Below are positions 9,368-20,287 of a DNA stretch of 64,000 nucleotides, piece after piece (position 1 is the first letter of the stretch; the number at the start of each line of letters is the position of its first letter). Below the pieces are notes generated by a model. The model had not been told where the DNA came from and searched no databases. It worked only from the letters and a program-made list of their open reading frames with translations. Source of the stretch: Clusia tigrina (taxonomy: Eukaryota; Arthropoda; Insecta; Diptera; Clusiidae); contig OV050030.1 of NCBI GenBank assembly GCA_920105625.2, forward strand, positions 178,265,315 through 178,329,314, given 5' to 3'. The position numbers were made by a program, and so were the translations under genes.

Positions 9368-10129
9368 AAACTAATAGTAAAAATAAAAAACAAATTAAAA
9401 AAAAAAACTCCTTTGTTCTTCTTTATTTCATTTTTCAGCCCATGTAAGTATCCCCTATTTTAATGCTACTTCTCTCAATAATTCCTTCCTCCTTTACAAC
9501 TCCTAGCATGAATGACCTTACTCCTCACCCATACCCCTTCTTTTCTTAATATGCTGATTTTTTTTCCTTGGCATATAGTATTCTTTTAATATTCTTTCTT
9601 TTTATTATACAGTGTCTAGTAATCACATTTTCATTACGGCACCTTTATTCACCCGAGTTTACGAACAAATATACGTTCGTACATCCATTCTGTATACTAT
9701 ACACATATATACGTATATACTCACTTCACCAACGGTGTTACTGCTTATGCGTTATATTACACTTCACTAACAGCCGTTCAGTTTAATTATGCATATATTT
9801 TAAGTTGAGTTTTATATTACTTACCCACGACTGTCTTATGATTTTATTTTTCTTATAGAATTATTATTTACTCTACGGTGCTTCATTCCGTGTATGTATG
9901 TATATAAAAAAAAATTTTTTTTTCTTCTTTATGGTGCCTCATTCGGCTATACTGCTTAATAAGCAGATTTTCATTACTTCAATTTTATTTGCCCGAGTTC
10001 AAGCGGCACACTTCCACTGGCATTGGCTTTGAACGACAGAACCGTGCTATTTGATATACTTACGCGACATCAGTTTGTTTACGTTATTATTTCGTGTTTA
10101 CACTTGTAAAACAGGGTTAACACATGTCT
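9368..10129 (-). other. 3' non-coding region of XA, A+T-rich
   Basis: The reverse complement of about 9580-10129 aligns by eye with the region after the integrase stop of XB (from 33058), for example the shared GAAGTGTGCCGC and GAAGCACCATAAAGAAG-like words. The part below 9580 is hard to align and holds no frame I would call. The 3' LTR expected further on is absent. Confidence 0.65.
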
Positions 10130-10768
10130 TTAGTTGAGTGGCCTTGTATGGAATAATTTCAACAAATTATTATGCAGTTTTTTATTCTTGCCCTTAATCG
10201 TTACAACTGTTGTAACTGGACTTCGGATCTCTGCTACTAAATGCAGACCTATCCACACAGGTGAGAATTTGTTTCTCCTAGCCTGCTGCTTCATGAGTAC
10301 TTGATCACCCACGTGAAAAACCACTGGATTTAATACCTTGTTATAGGCTTGCCTGGCTACTCGTTTAGCACAATCCTGGTTTTCTCTGACAAACTCGTGC
10401 GCTCGCTATAGCTGATACTTTTGCACTTTATTCGGGTCATCAGCATTGTACACTGGCGCACATTTGCGCTTCAGATTTGCTGGCATCTTGATATCAAACC
10501 CGTACAGTGTTCTAAACGGAGTTTGCTTCGTTGATACATGCACAGTATTATTGTGTACATGCACTGCAGTGGTCAACCATTGATCCAAATTCGAGCCATC
10601 TTCCTTGGCAAAACTGCGCAAGTACTCGGCCAGAGGTCGATGACTACGCTCCAATGAGCCATTCGCCTGGGGATGATATGGTGTTATATGCAATTTCTTG
10701 ATTCCCAGCATTTTACACGTTTCTGAGAATAGTTTTGAAACAAAATTTGAACCAATGTCGGTTATCAA
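10130..10768 (-). pseudogene. XA integrase, C-terminal two thirds
   Basis: From 10768 the frame reads ITDIGSNFVSKLF (second catalytic Asp), then PYHPQANGSLERSH (catalytic Glu), then a GPY/F-type end (NKFSPVWIG, LFHTRP). The glycine-proline of GPY is altered to GLH. An amber codon near 10,410 interrupts the frame. The zinc-binding HHCC domain beyond its first histidines and the first catalytic Asp are missing because of the deletion scar just upstream. The protein would insert element DNA into the genome, but this version cannot. Confidence 0.85.
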
Positions 10769-10871
10769 GACCTTAGGTATGTTGTACCGTGCTATAATTT
10801 CTTAATTTATAATATTGTCATGGTTTTTACAGAATCCCTGGTGTCCACCTAGAGGTGATCATGGAAACCCT
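10769..10871 (-). other. integrase deletion scar shared by all X copies
   Basis: About 100 bp separate the end of the RNase H/HHCC start from the integrase core. The reverse complement matches 32316-32418 in XB and 57895-57997 in XC almost base for base, including GGTGGACACCAGGG and TTATAAATTAAGAAATTATA. Confidence 0.85.
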
Positions 10872-11408
10872 TTAACACAGCATGGATATCTTTTTATCCT
10901 CCAGCCATTCCACATTACTGGCTGTTTGTTCATTGGTATCGAAACCCACATTGCTAACATATCTTGTAGCATCAATTTTATCTTCTTGCATTCTCTCGGC
11001 CTTCTCCTTATCTGACCGTGCTTGTGCCCTCGTTTGCACTACTGATACCTTCTGTGCCTGCGGTACTCTGCTGAGTGCGTCCGCATTCAGATTCTTTTTC
11101 CCAGGTTTGTATATGATTTCAAAATCATACTCAGACAATTTGTGTCTGAACCTGGCTAGCCTAGACGTTTGGTCTTTCAAATTGGCTATGCCTCTCAACG
11201 GCTGGTGATCAGTATATATTTTAAATGGGCAACCTAGCAGATATGCCCTAAAATTCTTCGTAGCCCATACTATGGAATTCCTTCTCTATTGTGGAGTATC
11301 TTTTCTGCGTATCGCTAAGCGCCCTGCTTGCGAATGCTATTGGTCGGTCTTTACCGACTTCCCCTTGTGACAACACTGCCCCTAATGTTTCATTCCTAGA
11401 ATCAGTGG
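10872..11408 (-). pseudogene. XA RNase H C-terminal part and tether to integrase
   Basis: The open part (11198 down to 10872) contains SRLARFRHKLSEYDFEI, IIYKPGKKNLNADALSRV and a Lys/Gln-rich tether; the NADALSR signature closes the gypsy RNase H domain. Between 11199 and 11408 the domain continues out of frame. The sequence around 11265-11285 carries the frameshift common to all three X copies. Confidence 0.8.
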
Positions 11409-11846
11409 TCAACAAAAAAGTTTGCTCAAATCGGCCAAAATTGGTGGCGAGCTAATTATTTCCTTTAGCATCTCGAATGCTTGCTGACATCTCTCTGTCC
11501 ATTCGAACTTTGCTTCTTTTCGTAGCAACTTATTAATTGGCAATGCAATTCCGGCTAGTCCTTCCACGAATTTTCTATAAAAGTTCACTAGTCCTAGGAA
11601 TGCTTGCACTTCTTTCCTGTTTCTTGGAACCGCTAAATTTCTAACGCATTCCACCTTCTGCGGGTCAGGCAGTGCTCCTGCTTCTGAGCAACGATGGCCT
11701 AAATAAACCACCTCTCTTCGCAAAAATTGACACTTCTCCGTGTGTAATTTCAAATTGTGTTCTCGTAATTTCTGGAGCACCTTGCACAAGCATTGCGAAT
11801 GCTGCTGCAAGTTCTTCCCATAAATTACAATATCATCCAGATACAC
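11409..11846 (-). pseudogene. XA RT palm end, thumb and start of RNase H
   Basis: The frame opens with YLDDIVIYG (polymerase box), then LKLHTEKCQFLRREVVYLGH, then the connection VQAFLGLVNFYRKFVEG and the start of RNase H. It stops at 11409 because of a frameshift at the RNase H catalytic start. It is separated from the RT N-part at 11856 by a single stop codon (TAA near 11,853). Confidence 0.85.
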
Positions 11847-11855
11847 AAAACAATC

Positions 11856-12413
11856 TTACCCTTGTAAGCCTGTTAGCACATGGTTCATTAGCCGTTGGAA
11901 GGTAGCCGGTGCTCCTGTTAATCCAAACGGCATTCTATTAAACTCATAATGCCCTAAACCGGTGCTGAACGCGGTTTTCTGCTTATTTTGGGTATCCACC
12001 AGAACTCGGTGGTAGCCACTCGTTAAATCAAGCGTAGAAAAATATCTACTATGCCCCAATTGATCCAGAATCTCTTCTATCCTTGGTATCGGGAACACCT
12101 GCTTGATAGTGGCGTCGTTCAATTTCCTAAAATCAACGACCATTCTCCACTTCTTCTGATCCTGAGCACCTCCCTTCTTTGGTACCAAAATTATTGGTGA
12201 ATTCCAAGGCGAGATACTCGGTGAAATTATGTTATCTTTTAACATTCCTTCCACTTGCCTATTTACCTCATCTCTGTGAGCTTGTGGCAATCTGTATTGT
12301 TTCTGGTTAATTGGTGCTTGATCCACTCTAGTAGGTATTTCATGCTCTACCTCTGGTGTATATGTCAACTGGTCTCCTTCCAGCAAAAATATATCATGGA
12401 ATGACGTACACAT
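11856..12413 (-). pseudogene. XA RT N-terminal part
   Basis: The frame includes YTPEVEHEIPTRVDQAPI, the conserved gypsy RT entry SPWNSPIILVPKK, motif A (YFSTLDLTSGYH) and MPFGLTGAPATFQRLM, then ends just before YLDD. Catalytic Asp of motif A is intact. In frame with the preceding linker only after a protease deletion. Confidence 0.87.
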
Positions 12414-12843
12414 GGCTTCTATCGATGCCTTTTCTTCTGAATTTATTTCCTAACTCTTCAAAATTTCTCCTCCATGTACCACAGTTATCCTTTACGATCC
12501 TATACTCCCTCAAAATTACCGTGAATATCTTAACTATACATCCTCGTACCACGTACGCGGCGATAGGCCTATACTCTTTAACCTTATTGAAACTTAATCT
12601 AAGTACTAGAATCATCACCGTTACCCAAATCAATACGCAATCAAAAATGTTTTCCCGGAGAGACTCTTGCTCCTCCGTATCTTGAACAATTGTTCTTACA
12701 TTACTCGATACGTGGTATTGGAGAGCCTCTTGCTCCTCCTTCTCCTGGACTGTAATTCCTACATTACCAGTATCACGTACCTCCGGCCTAACTGCTACTT
12801 CCTTTCTTTTGGCTTTCCAGTCTACTGGCCTCGACTGGGCCAC
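12394..12843 (-). pseudogene. XA Gag-Pol linker with a hydrophobic segment; protease deleted
   Basis: This 149-codon frame matches the 29747-30064 frame of XB. It is charged at first (EKEEQEALQYH, QDTEEQESLREN), then has a hydrophobic run FDCVLIWVTVMILVLRLSF that looks like a membrane helix, then a basic region. After FEELGNK the XA sequence jumps into the sequence that precedes RT, so the roughly 650 bp encoding protease in XB are absent. The role of the linker is unknown. Confidence 0.65.
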
Positions 12844-13698
12844 TGGAAGTTTCCCTGGTTTCTTCGTTGGACTTGTCTATCCCTACATTCCGCTGCCCGA
12901 TGTCCCATTCGTCCACATGAGAAGCATTTCAACCCCAGTTGGGGATTGCTTATCCAGTTTTGAAAGGATTTCTTCCTTGGTTAATTCCTTCCGTTGAATT
13001 AACTCGTGGACTACTACCCCTGCCGCCCCTCAAGGGTGGATCCGGGCGCCTCGACGCTGGCTGCCTTCTATTCTGATTCCATTCAGGGTCTACTTGGCAC
13101 TGTCTACTTGCCTCATGACCATATGCTTGGCATTCCATACAGTAGGGCGTATTCTTGCGTGTAATGCATTCATCCCTTGCATGACCTGGCTTATGGCAGA
13201 AGGAACATGTGGATGCCCTCTGTACAAACTCCCTGTGCGGATTTCTCTGATTCGTGGCTCTGCTGTCGGAGACACCGGGATTATACGCTCCTCTGTATAT
13301 ATTTGGGACGGAAAAAGCGCGTATGTCTTCCCCTGCCAGCTGTTTCCCGATTCTAATCTCTTGGAATGTGTCTTCCAGAGTTCTCTCCTTTAAATAGGTT
13401 CACTTTAAAAGACCGTAAAGCTCGTTCACACTAGTGAATTACTTTGGCAGCACAAGGTTGTACGCATCTATAAATAAACTTTGCTTAATTCAGTCGAAGA
13501 CTGAACTCCTGTAACTCATCAGGGCTTATGCTCCGCTTTGCAAGCTCACAACCTTGAATGAACCTACTGAGTTCTGACCTTAAATCTTCTGAAACAGCCC
13601 CAGTAAACACAGGTACTAGCCTGGACACGGTCTTTGAAATCTCCTCTATACCCATTTTACTTATTCTTGTTTTACTTATGACCGGTAAAACTTGAGCG
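12844..13698 (-). pseudogene. XA Gag capsid and zinc-knuckle region, broken
   Basis: Short frames on the minus strand (for example 13090-13275 and 12950-13138) carry the parts seen in XB: a CMECQxYGHEA-like knuckle read in one frame, an Arg/Pro/Asn-rich spacer and, around 13,560-13,690, the capsid start (MGIEEISKTVSRLVPVF). Several frameshifts and stops separate them. Strand and order fit XA Gag. Confidence 0.7.
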
Positions 13699-14373
13699 TT
13701 ATCCTTTCGGGTGGTTTCCTAATTCACTCCCCTCGGCTCTGAAATGTACTTGACCAGTTCGACCGTTTGAACGTACAGGCGAAATGTTGTCCACTGTATT
13801 GGGACTTTGCAGCTCTGCTTCCGGCTCGTTTGACGGATAACCCTGATTTTTATTATCTATTGAACTTCCTGGAGAAAATGGCTCGACGCCGATTTCCGAT
13901 GCGGCAAATAAAAACTCCGCTTCACTCTCTTCAGTCAATACTAATCTGGGCTTTACCACACGACCTATCCCTTCCGAAGTTAAATATTCCGGCCAGCGAA
14001 CTTCTGGTGGCAAAGCTAGTACTGTCTGCGTATGTATGTGAGAGGTTGAAGCCGATCTTACTCTTGCTGGCTTAGCAGTTGGCCCGATACTCTTAAGCTT
14101 TAAATTTTCCTTCTCCAGATACGATGCGGCTTCCTCAGTTTCCCGGAGTTGCCTAGAAAGTACTCTGGTTTTATTCTCGAGAAATTCCGTATTTATCTTC
14201 AATTCCTCTGTATCCTTGTAGACTTGGAAACATTTTTCCTCCGCCCGACTCTGAATAGTCGCTAACGATTGGTCTGCTGCTTCCAAAGTTGACAAGTTTC
14301 CACCGTCTCTCGCTAATCTCCAGAGTACCTGGGCTTCACTCTTGCTGGTTGCCGCTTCTAATTGTTCAAACAA
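13699..14373 (-). pseudogene. XA Gag, coiled-coil matrix-like part
   Basis: The 224-codon frame starts FEQLEAATSKSEAQVLWR, runs through a long heptad-rich coiled coil (RAEEKCFQVYKDTEEL ... LRETEEAASYLEKENLKL) and then a conserved patch LPPEVRWPEYLTSEGIGR, VEPFSPGS. XB (27829-28482) and XC (54651-55688) have the same architecture. The patch is the best diagnostic of family X Gag. It ends early by frameshift. Confidence 0.78.
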
Positions 14374-14511
14374 TTTTTCTGCGAATAATTTAACCTCAGT
14401 TTGTAAAGACCTAAGCTTGTCTTGAGCCTTGTCCTCCTGCGAACTAGGACAATCTTCCTATGCTTCCAGCTCTTCTAGATCCAATCTGAATTAGGTCAAC
14501 CAGTCCCGTGT

Positions 14512-14769
14512 CTAACCGTTGACATGTAACGGGTAATCCTTGGTGAAGTACTCCTTGTCACCACAATAGTCCTTCAAAGTTAACAACTCCTCGTTGTTAT
14601 TATTGAATGTATTCAACAAGGCTTCTAATTCCGCTATGCGCTTACGGTAGTACGCGCTGTTTTTCCTTGCCTTGCTATCCTTCCTACAATTCCTGATTCT
14701 CTTATGGATTGCCTCGCTCTGCAGCTTTTGAGCTTCCAGCAATCTTATAGCTTCTCTTGGCGTTTCCAT
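14512..14769 (-). pseudogene. XA Gag N-terminal basic coiled-coil piece
   Basis: An 85-codon frame rich in Lys/Arg/Glu (KRIRNCRKDSKARKNSAYYR, KEYFTKDYP). It aligns by pattern with the first Gag exon of XB at 27379-27702 (YYHRRITELRGLVEKFN, DDEYFATGFHG). A broken stretch 14374-14511 links it to the coiled coil. Confidence 0.65.
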
Positions 14770-14924
14770 AGACCGAACAAATTCTTATCTATGACGCCGT
14801 AATAAATGCTACAAATTCGTTTTCTTACTTTTTATATAAATTTTATTAATCAACAAATACTCTTTTTTTTAAAACTAGTTGTGATACTTAAACTAACAAA
14901 TTAAGAATAACAATGATACTATTC

Positions 14925-15188
14925 CTATAGCATTCCACGTCTCTTGCATTGTTGCTCCTCCAATTGGCATACCTCTTGCCACAATCTATTTGCTTGTTCC
15001 CACGGCATAGGGACCTCCACAGTTTGCTGCTCCTTCAGTATTTCTCTTAAACACGCCAGTCGCTTCCGTTCCAGCTTTTGCTCTCCTCCTCTTTTCCTAA
15101 TCCCAAACCGCTTTCCGTCCTTCAGCAACAACGTTATATCCTTCAGTTGTCGCTCAGTGCTTCCAGGTTCATCTCCAACTTTTGTTTT
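14925..15188 (-). CDS. XA small basic frame behind a predicted splice acceptor
   Basis: The minus-strand frame from 15188 reads 87 codons (GDEPGSTERQLKDITLLL, KRGGEQKLERKRLA, PMPWEQANRLWQEV) up to a stop. A pyrimidine-rich TTTTTTCTTTGATTTTAAAG ends exactly at a codon boundary in front of it. Joining the 7-codon leader exon at 23842-23862 would therefore keep phase. No counterpart was found in XB or XC, so it is either an XA-specific exon or a chance frame. I do not recognise the protein. Confidence 0.4.
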   Translation of the reverse strand, partial: KTKVGDEPGSTERQLKDITLLLKDGKRFGIRKRGGEQKLERKRLACLREILKEQQTVEVPMPWEQANRLWQEVCQLEEQQCKRRGML

Positions 15189-16166
15189 CTTTAAAATCAA
15201 AGAAAAAACAATTGTGATTGATTAAATTCTCACTAAACGCGATTTCGTCTCTATTTTTTTAGTGTAATGCCACGGAAATAAACTATTAGTATAATTGCTA
15301 GTATAAACATTGTACTTATGTTTACTAGTATAAAAATTATACTTATATTAATAGTATAAAATATTACACTTAATTTATTACGCAACTACCGTAAATATTG
15401 ATAATTTACAATATTTCTCCTAATTCTGAAGATCTTCTTGGTTTCATAAAATTGTTTCCAAAAATCTTCATACCCAAAGAAAAATTTTACAGCAGAATCA
15501 TACGCATTTTCATTTCTGTACAATGCTGCTTTGTTTTTTCGTGCGAAAAATTGCTTTAACGTTGCTACGCAAATTGTAGTTTCGGAACTACACAAACTTT
15601 GATGCAACAACACGTGTTGTCTGCAAACATTTTTGCCTAATACTCTAAGCTTATAATGTCAAATATTTAAATCAAAGGTTTTATGTTTGTTTACAAAAAA
15701 CATAAATTTAGAACATCAGAATTTAAATATTACAAAAACAATTTAAATGTCTCTCAAAGGTGGCATTAATTAACATTCCACCGTAAATATTATCTTTATA
15801 TACATTCTTTCCCGTAAACTCGAATCCATATTCAAAAAATAAACCCGAACCGTATGCGCAACGTAATAAAAACATTTATATTCTTCCTAATACTCTAAGC
15901 TCATGGTATTTAATTGTTAAAAAAAAACAAATGAAAGAGAATGTGTATCCAAATATAGCCCTAACAGCAAACAAACACTAAACCCCTACAAAAAAATCCT
16001 CACAGCTAGGATGAACATACATAGACCGTCCGATCATACTGACGGTTTATGGTTGCCATTCAAAGCTGCGTGCAACAGCGCAAACGCGCCTGTAGGTTGC
16101 AACTTCTTTGAACAGCGCTACGGCGCCTTCAGCGTCGCAGAAGTATCTACTTAGATTACGCTATTA
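15189..16166 (-). other. XA leader/intron sequence, right of ERV1 removed
   Basis: The region is A+T-rich and without a credible gene. Its reverse complement matches the XC leader 53300-53660, for example CACAACACGTGTTGTTG, ACGACGTTTGCG-like words and the inverted repeat ACCGTC...GACGGT. Two copies of CCTAATACTCTAAGCT lie at about 15,634 and 15,886. It is the intron-like leader of family X. Confidence 0.6.
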
Positions 16167-16170
16167 TATA

Positions 16171-16441
16171 AGTTAACGTAAATAACATTCCCCAAAACTA
16201 CACGCGCATCCGCTCTACAATAATTGCTGACGTTTTTCCAGACATCGTTCTAAGGAACTGCAGTCGACAACAATAGCAGCAGAATTGCAACAAAAACAAC
16301 ACAGCACGGCAGAGGAGCTTTAGGTGTAGTAATAAAATATAAAAATTGTTAAGAGCAGTTCTAAGTTTGAGTTTGATAAATAAAGAGCGCAAGCTCTAAA
16401 AAAATATATTTTTTAGTCTTTCCAATGTAAAATAAATTAAC
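16171..16441 (+). repeat. ERV1 5' LTR, 271 bp
   Basis: Begins AGTTAACGTAAATAAC. It holds AATAAAGAGCGCAAGCTC near 16,377 (polyadenylation-type signal followed by a small GAGCGCAAGCTC inverted repeat). TATA precedes it at 16167-16170. A final T at 16442 is shared with the primer site. Confidence 0.92.
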
Positions 16442-16459
16442 TGGCGCCCAACGTGCTCG
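16442..16459 (+). other. ERV1 primer binding site (tRNA-Lys type)
   Basis: TGGCGCCCAACGTGCTCG starts directly after the LTR. TGGCGCCCAACGTG is the gypsy-like lysine-tRNA primer type. Confidence 0.8.
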
Positions 16460-17333
16460 TATCGAAAAGTTTAAGTCAACCTCAAGAAGCTTGCTACTCA
16501 GTGATACAAACCTGCACAAAATAAAAGTGTCCGAATCGGAAGTTTAAGTCAACCTCAAGAAGTTTGCTACCAAAGATACAAGTGATACAAATCTACAACA
16601 AGGAACAATTGTCAATCCATAGAAAGACGAAATCGCGAGGGAGTATAAGGAGTTTTCCCAAGTAGTAGACAACAACAAAAAGGATTCACAAACCCTTATC
16701 AGCGCGGGATGTTCCTGGAAAAAGTATTGTAAGAATTAAATTAAGATTATTAAATTAAATGAAAATTAAGAGTGAACACTTTTAAAAAATATAACAGAAA
16801 AAAAAACTGTTAAAATTAAAGAAAAAATTTAAAGAATCATTTATAAAGAAAAATTTTTAAATAATTTTTGTGGAAAAATCTTATTAAAATAAACCTTGAA
16901 TTTTTGAAACAACTTTAGAAATTGTAAGAAAACACTATAAATACAAATAATTTTGAGAATAATTTTATTAATTTTGAATTGTGAGAAAGATCGTGAGGAA
17001 AGCACTATTAAAATAAGTTTGAAAACGGGAAATTTTTTTTTTTTGAGAAAAATAGCACAAACATAAATTGGGAATAAATATATATATAAAAAAAATAATA
17101 TCACAATCAAACGAGCCTGCGATTCACCACCGGAAGAGGGACCCTTCAGGCTATAATATAATAAAAAAGATAAAATAAAAATATAAATATAAGAAAATAA
17201 TAATACAATCAAACGAGCCTGCGATTCACCACCGGAAGGGGCACCCTCCAGGCTATAATATAATAAAAAATAAAAAGAAGAAAAAACCTCCAAAATTCCT
17301 AAGCAATTAAGAGAAAAACACAGAAAAAATACC
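16460..17333 (+). other. ERV1 5' leader with two direct repeats
   Basis: No gene is credible here. A repeat around AAGTTTAAGTCAACCTCAAG occurs at about 16,468 and 16,541. A second, about 65 bp long (CAATCAAACGAGCCTGCGAT ... GGCTATAATATAATAAAA), occurs at about 17,104 and 17,210. The second copy differs by a few bases. The leader ends at the gag start codon; these repeats could take part in RNA packaging or insulation, which is untested. Confidence 0.65.
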
Positions 17334-18878
17334 ATGACAGAACCTTCAGGTACTAATAATGCTTTACCAAATTTCCAACTCCCAAATATTAACCTACCTC
17401 CTCCAAATCCAAATATATCAAACCCTCCAAATCAAGTGGTGGCAACACCTGAATTCGAGGCACTTGTTACAAGTATTGTCGCAAAAGTCTGTAACGACCA
17501 ATGCAAAAACATTGTACAAAATATAATTAATCCTCATGCCAACTTTTACAAGGGAATAGAACAGAGTATTGATGCACAATTCTGTGGGAATTTAGGCGAA
17601 CTAGACAAAGTCCCTGACGTAGTGCGAACACTAAGAGAATTTTCAGGGAACCCCAGCGAGTATAGCTCATGGCGGAAAAGTATTGAGAGAATTCTCAACA
17701 TCTACAATCATCTTAAAGGCACACCAAAATACTTCGGTATTCTTAATACCATAAGAAATAAAATCACAGGTAACGCAGACGCGGTACTTGAGTCTTACAA
17801 TACGCCATTAAATTGGGAATGTATTTCGAAATGCCTTACAACCCATTACGCGGACAAGCGCGACTTGGGCACTTTGGAATATCAGATGACCACCCTAATA
17901 CAAGGTAGTAATAGCCTTGAACATTACTACCAAATGGTATACCAACATCTGACATTAATACTAAACAAAATCTCTAGTATGGACACTTCTCCAGATGCCA
18001 TGCATTTGTTAACCGAAACCTACAGAGACAAAGCATTGGATACCTTCATTAGAGGACTAAGAGGCGATCTACCCCGACTCTTAGGAATTAGAGAGCCTGC
18101 AGACTTGCCTCAAGCTTTATATCTATGTCAAAAACTGGAAAACCAGAATTATCGGTCACAGCATGCTAACATTCCTTACAGCAGAAAAGCAGCACCTCAG
18201 TCACCACCTCAACTGCCACCTCGTAGGCCAACCTATATAACCCAACAACAACAATTTTACCCACACTTAACACATGTTCCCCAACCAGTTATTAAAAGTA
18301 CCCAATTCAACCAATACCCTCAATATCAACGACCATTTCAACAACCTTTCCAACACCCTCAACATAAGCCCTTTCAACAACCATTCCGACACCCCCAATA
18401 TAATCCCTTTCAACAACACGGTCCACCTCGACCAACTCCACCAAAGCCATTGGCTAGGCCAGAACCAATGGACATTGACCAGAGCATGCGCTCAAGAGGA
18501 ATAAACTACATGAATAGGCCAAGATCCCAAAATCCTCTATTCGGTAAAAGACCAAACGAACCATACACACCATCTCCATCCATGCAAGTACACCCACCTA
18601 AAATACAGAGAAACTTCCATGTATCAGCGACACCAATAGATTCTTATCATGAAACTGAATCAATAGACAATCCAAACCCAGATCAAGACAGCAAAGAAGT
18701 CAACAATATTTCTAACGAGGCTTATCCTCTTCAATATGACACTAGCACTTACAACTCTGTAGTTGATTATATGGCAACAATGCATGTTGGAAACGAAACC
18801 CTAAGCGACTACATGTCAAGTCAAAACAACTATTATGAAGAACCAAACGATTACGCAGATATTCATTTTTTAGATTAA
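17334..18878 (+). CDS. gag: ERV1 Gag, 514 codons, intact
   Basis: The frame starts ATG at 17334 just after an A-rich leader (context ACCATGAC). Residues about 80-290 form an errantivirus-type capsid region (VVRTLREFSGNPSEYSSW, LNTIRNKITGNADAVL, FIRGLRGDLPRLL). Residues about 295-390 are a Gln/Pro/His-rich linker (PQYQRPFQQPF repeats); no CCHC zinc knuckle is visible, as is usual for this branch. The C-terminus contains the frameshift site for pol. The protein would form the capsid and bind RNA. It is unbroken. Confidence 0.9.
   Translation: MTEPSGTNNALPNFQLPNINLPPPNPNISNPPNQVVATPEFEALVTSIVAKVCNDQCKNIVQNIINPHANFYKGIEQSIDAQFCGNLGELDKVPDVVRTLREFSGNPSEYSSWRKSIERILNIYNHLKGTPKYFGILNTIRNKITGNADAVLESYNTPLNWECISKCLTTHYADKRDLGTLEYQMTTLIQGSNSLEHYYQMVYQHLTLILNKISSMDTSPDAMHLLTETYRDKALDTFIRGLRGDLPRLLGIREPADLPQALYLCQKLENQNYRSQHANIPYSRKAAPQSPPQLPPRRPTYITQQQQFYPHLTHVPQPVIKSTQFNQYPQYQRPFQQPFQHPQHKPFQQPFRHPQYNPFQQHGPPRPTPPKPLARPEPMDIDQSMRSRGINYMNRPRSQNPLFGKRPNEPYTPSPSMQVHPPKIQRNFHVSATPIDSYHETESIDNPNPDQDSKEVNNISNEAYPLQYDTSTYNSVVDYMATMHVGNETLSDYMSSQNNYYEEPNDYADIHFLD
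18866..18872 (+). promoter_or_regulatory. -1 ribosomal frameshift heptamer T TTT TTA
   Basis: In the gag frame the last codons are CAT TTT TTA GAT TAA, giving the canonical X XXY YYZ heptamer T TTT TTA two codons before the stop. A -1 slip enters an open frame that leads directly to the protease VDTGSN. The heptamer type is well known from retroviruses. No downstream pseudoknot was assessed. Confidence 0.8.
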
Positions 18879-20287
18879 CAAGCTCGTCCTTACCATACTT
18901 CGAATGTAAGACGAGCGACGGTAAAATCTTACGATTCTTAGTCGATACAGGATCGAATAAAAATTATATACAGCCAAGTTTAGTAAAAAAGCCAACACCA
19001 AACAAACAAAATTTTTATGCAAATTCAGTCGGCGGCAAAGTTGAAATAACTCAACACACCATGATAAACCTTTTTGGTATAAATACTATTAAAATACAGT
19101 TTTTTATTTTACCCACACTAAAATCCTTTCATGGAATTTTAGGTAATGATAGTCTTAAAGACTTATCAGCCGTCATCTTTACGGAAGAAAGTTATATGCT
19201 TATTAAAAATAAACTAAAAATTCGACTCAAACAACAAATTTCAGAATCAATAAACTCTGTTACCCTCAAAGACAATCACATGTCGCAAGATCAAAAATCT
19301 AAAGTTCGTAAATTAACAGAAAAATACGCAAATCTCTTTGTAGATCCAGATGAGAAACTCACATTTACGACAAAAGTTAAAGGGAGAATTAGAACAACAA
19401 GTGATGAACCGACCTACACTAAATCCTACCCCTACCCAATGTCTCTAAAAGATGAAGTGGACAATCAAATTGATCAACTTTTAAAAGATGGTATTATCCA
19501 ACCTTCAAGATCTCCATACAATGCACCAGTATGGATAGTCCCAAAAAAGACCGATGCTTCTCTTGAAAAAAAATACCGATTAGTAATAGATTACAGAATA
19601 CTCAATTCAATAACTATTCCAGACCGCTACCCCATACCAGAAATCAACGAAGTATTATCGCAACTCGGCCAAAATAGAATTTTCTCGGTACTCGACCTAA
19701 AAAGCGGATTCCACCAAATCAAATTACACGAAGGTGATGTCGAAAAGACAGCTTTTTCGGTTAGTTATGGAAAATACGAATTCGTCCGACTCCCATTTGG
19801 GCTTAAAAACGCCCCATCCATATTTCAAAGAGCCTTGGATGATATTTTAAGGGAATATATAGGCAAGATATGCTTCGTCTATATAGATGATATAGTAGTC
19901 TTCAGTAAAGATGAAGATTCTCATTTCAAAAATTTATCCTCAATCTTTAAAACACTTCAAGATGCAAACCTCAAAGTTCAAATGGATAAATGCGAATTTT
20001 TAAAAGACAGCGTAGAATTTTTAGGATTTATTATATCCGCAGAAGGCATTAAAACAAATCCAAGTAAGGTAGAAGCAATAAGTCAATTCCCATGCCCAAA
20101 AACACTTAAAGACCTAAGATCTTTTCTAGGCCTATCAGGGTTTTACCGAAGATTCATCAGAGACTATGCGAAATTAGCGAAACCCCTGACAGTCCTTCTC
20201 AGAGGGGAAGATGGACGAACGTCCAAGCAAGCCTCTAGTAAAAAAGTTAATTTGATAGCGACGCTCTCGAAGCTTTTCAAAAAATAA
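18872..20287 (+). pseudogene. pol: ERV1 Pol, protease and RT part (frame ends early)
   Basis: Domains in order: aspartic protease (LRFLVDTGSNKNYI, ILGNDSL), RT with SPYNAPVWIVPKK, motif A FSVLDLKSGFHQI, LPFGLKNAPSIFQ, polymerase box YIDDIVVFS, and the connection LRSFLGLSGFYRRFIRDYA. The frame then derails near 20,251 and stops at 20,287. The derailment looks like loss of one T in a T-run. Because of this lesion Pol of this copy is not continuous, although every catalytic motif upstream is present. Confidence 0.9.

Noticed and set aside
16841..17335. 164-codon minus-strand frame antisense to the ERV1 leader
   Set aside because: Low-complexity A+T-rich leader read backwards; it contains the direct repeats and no domain.
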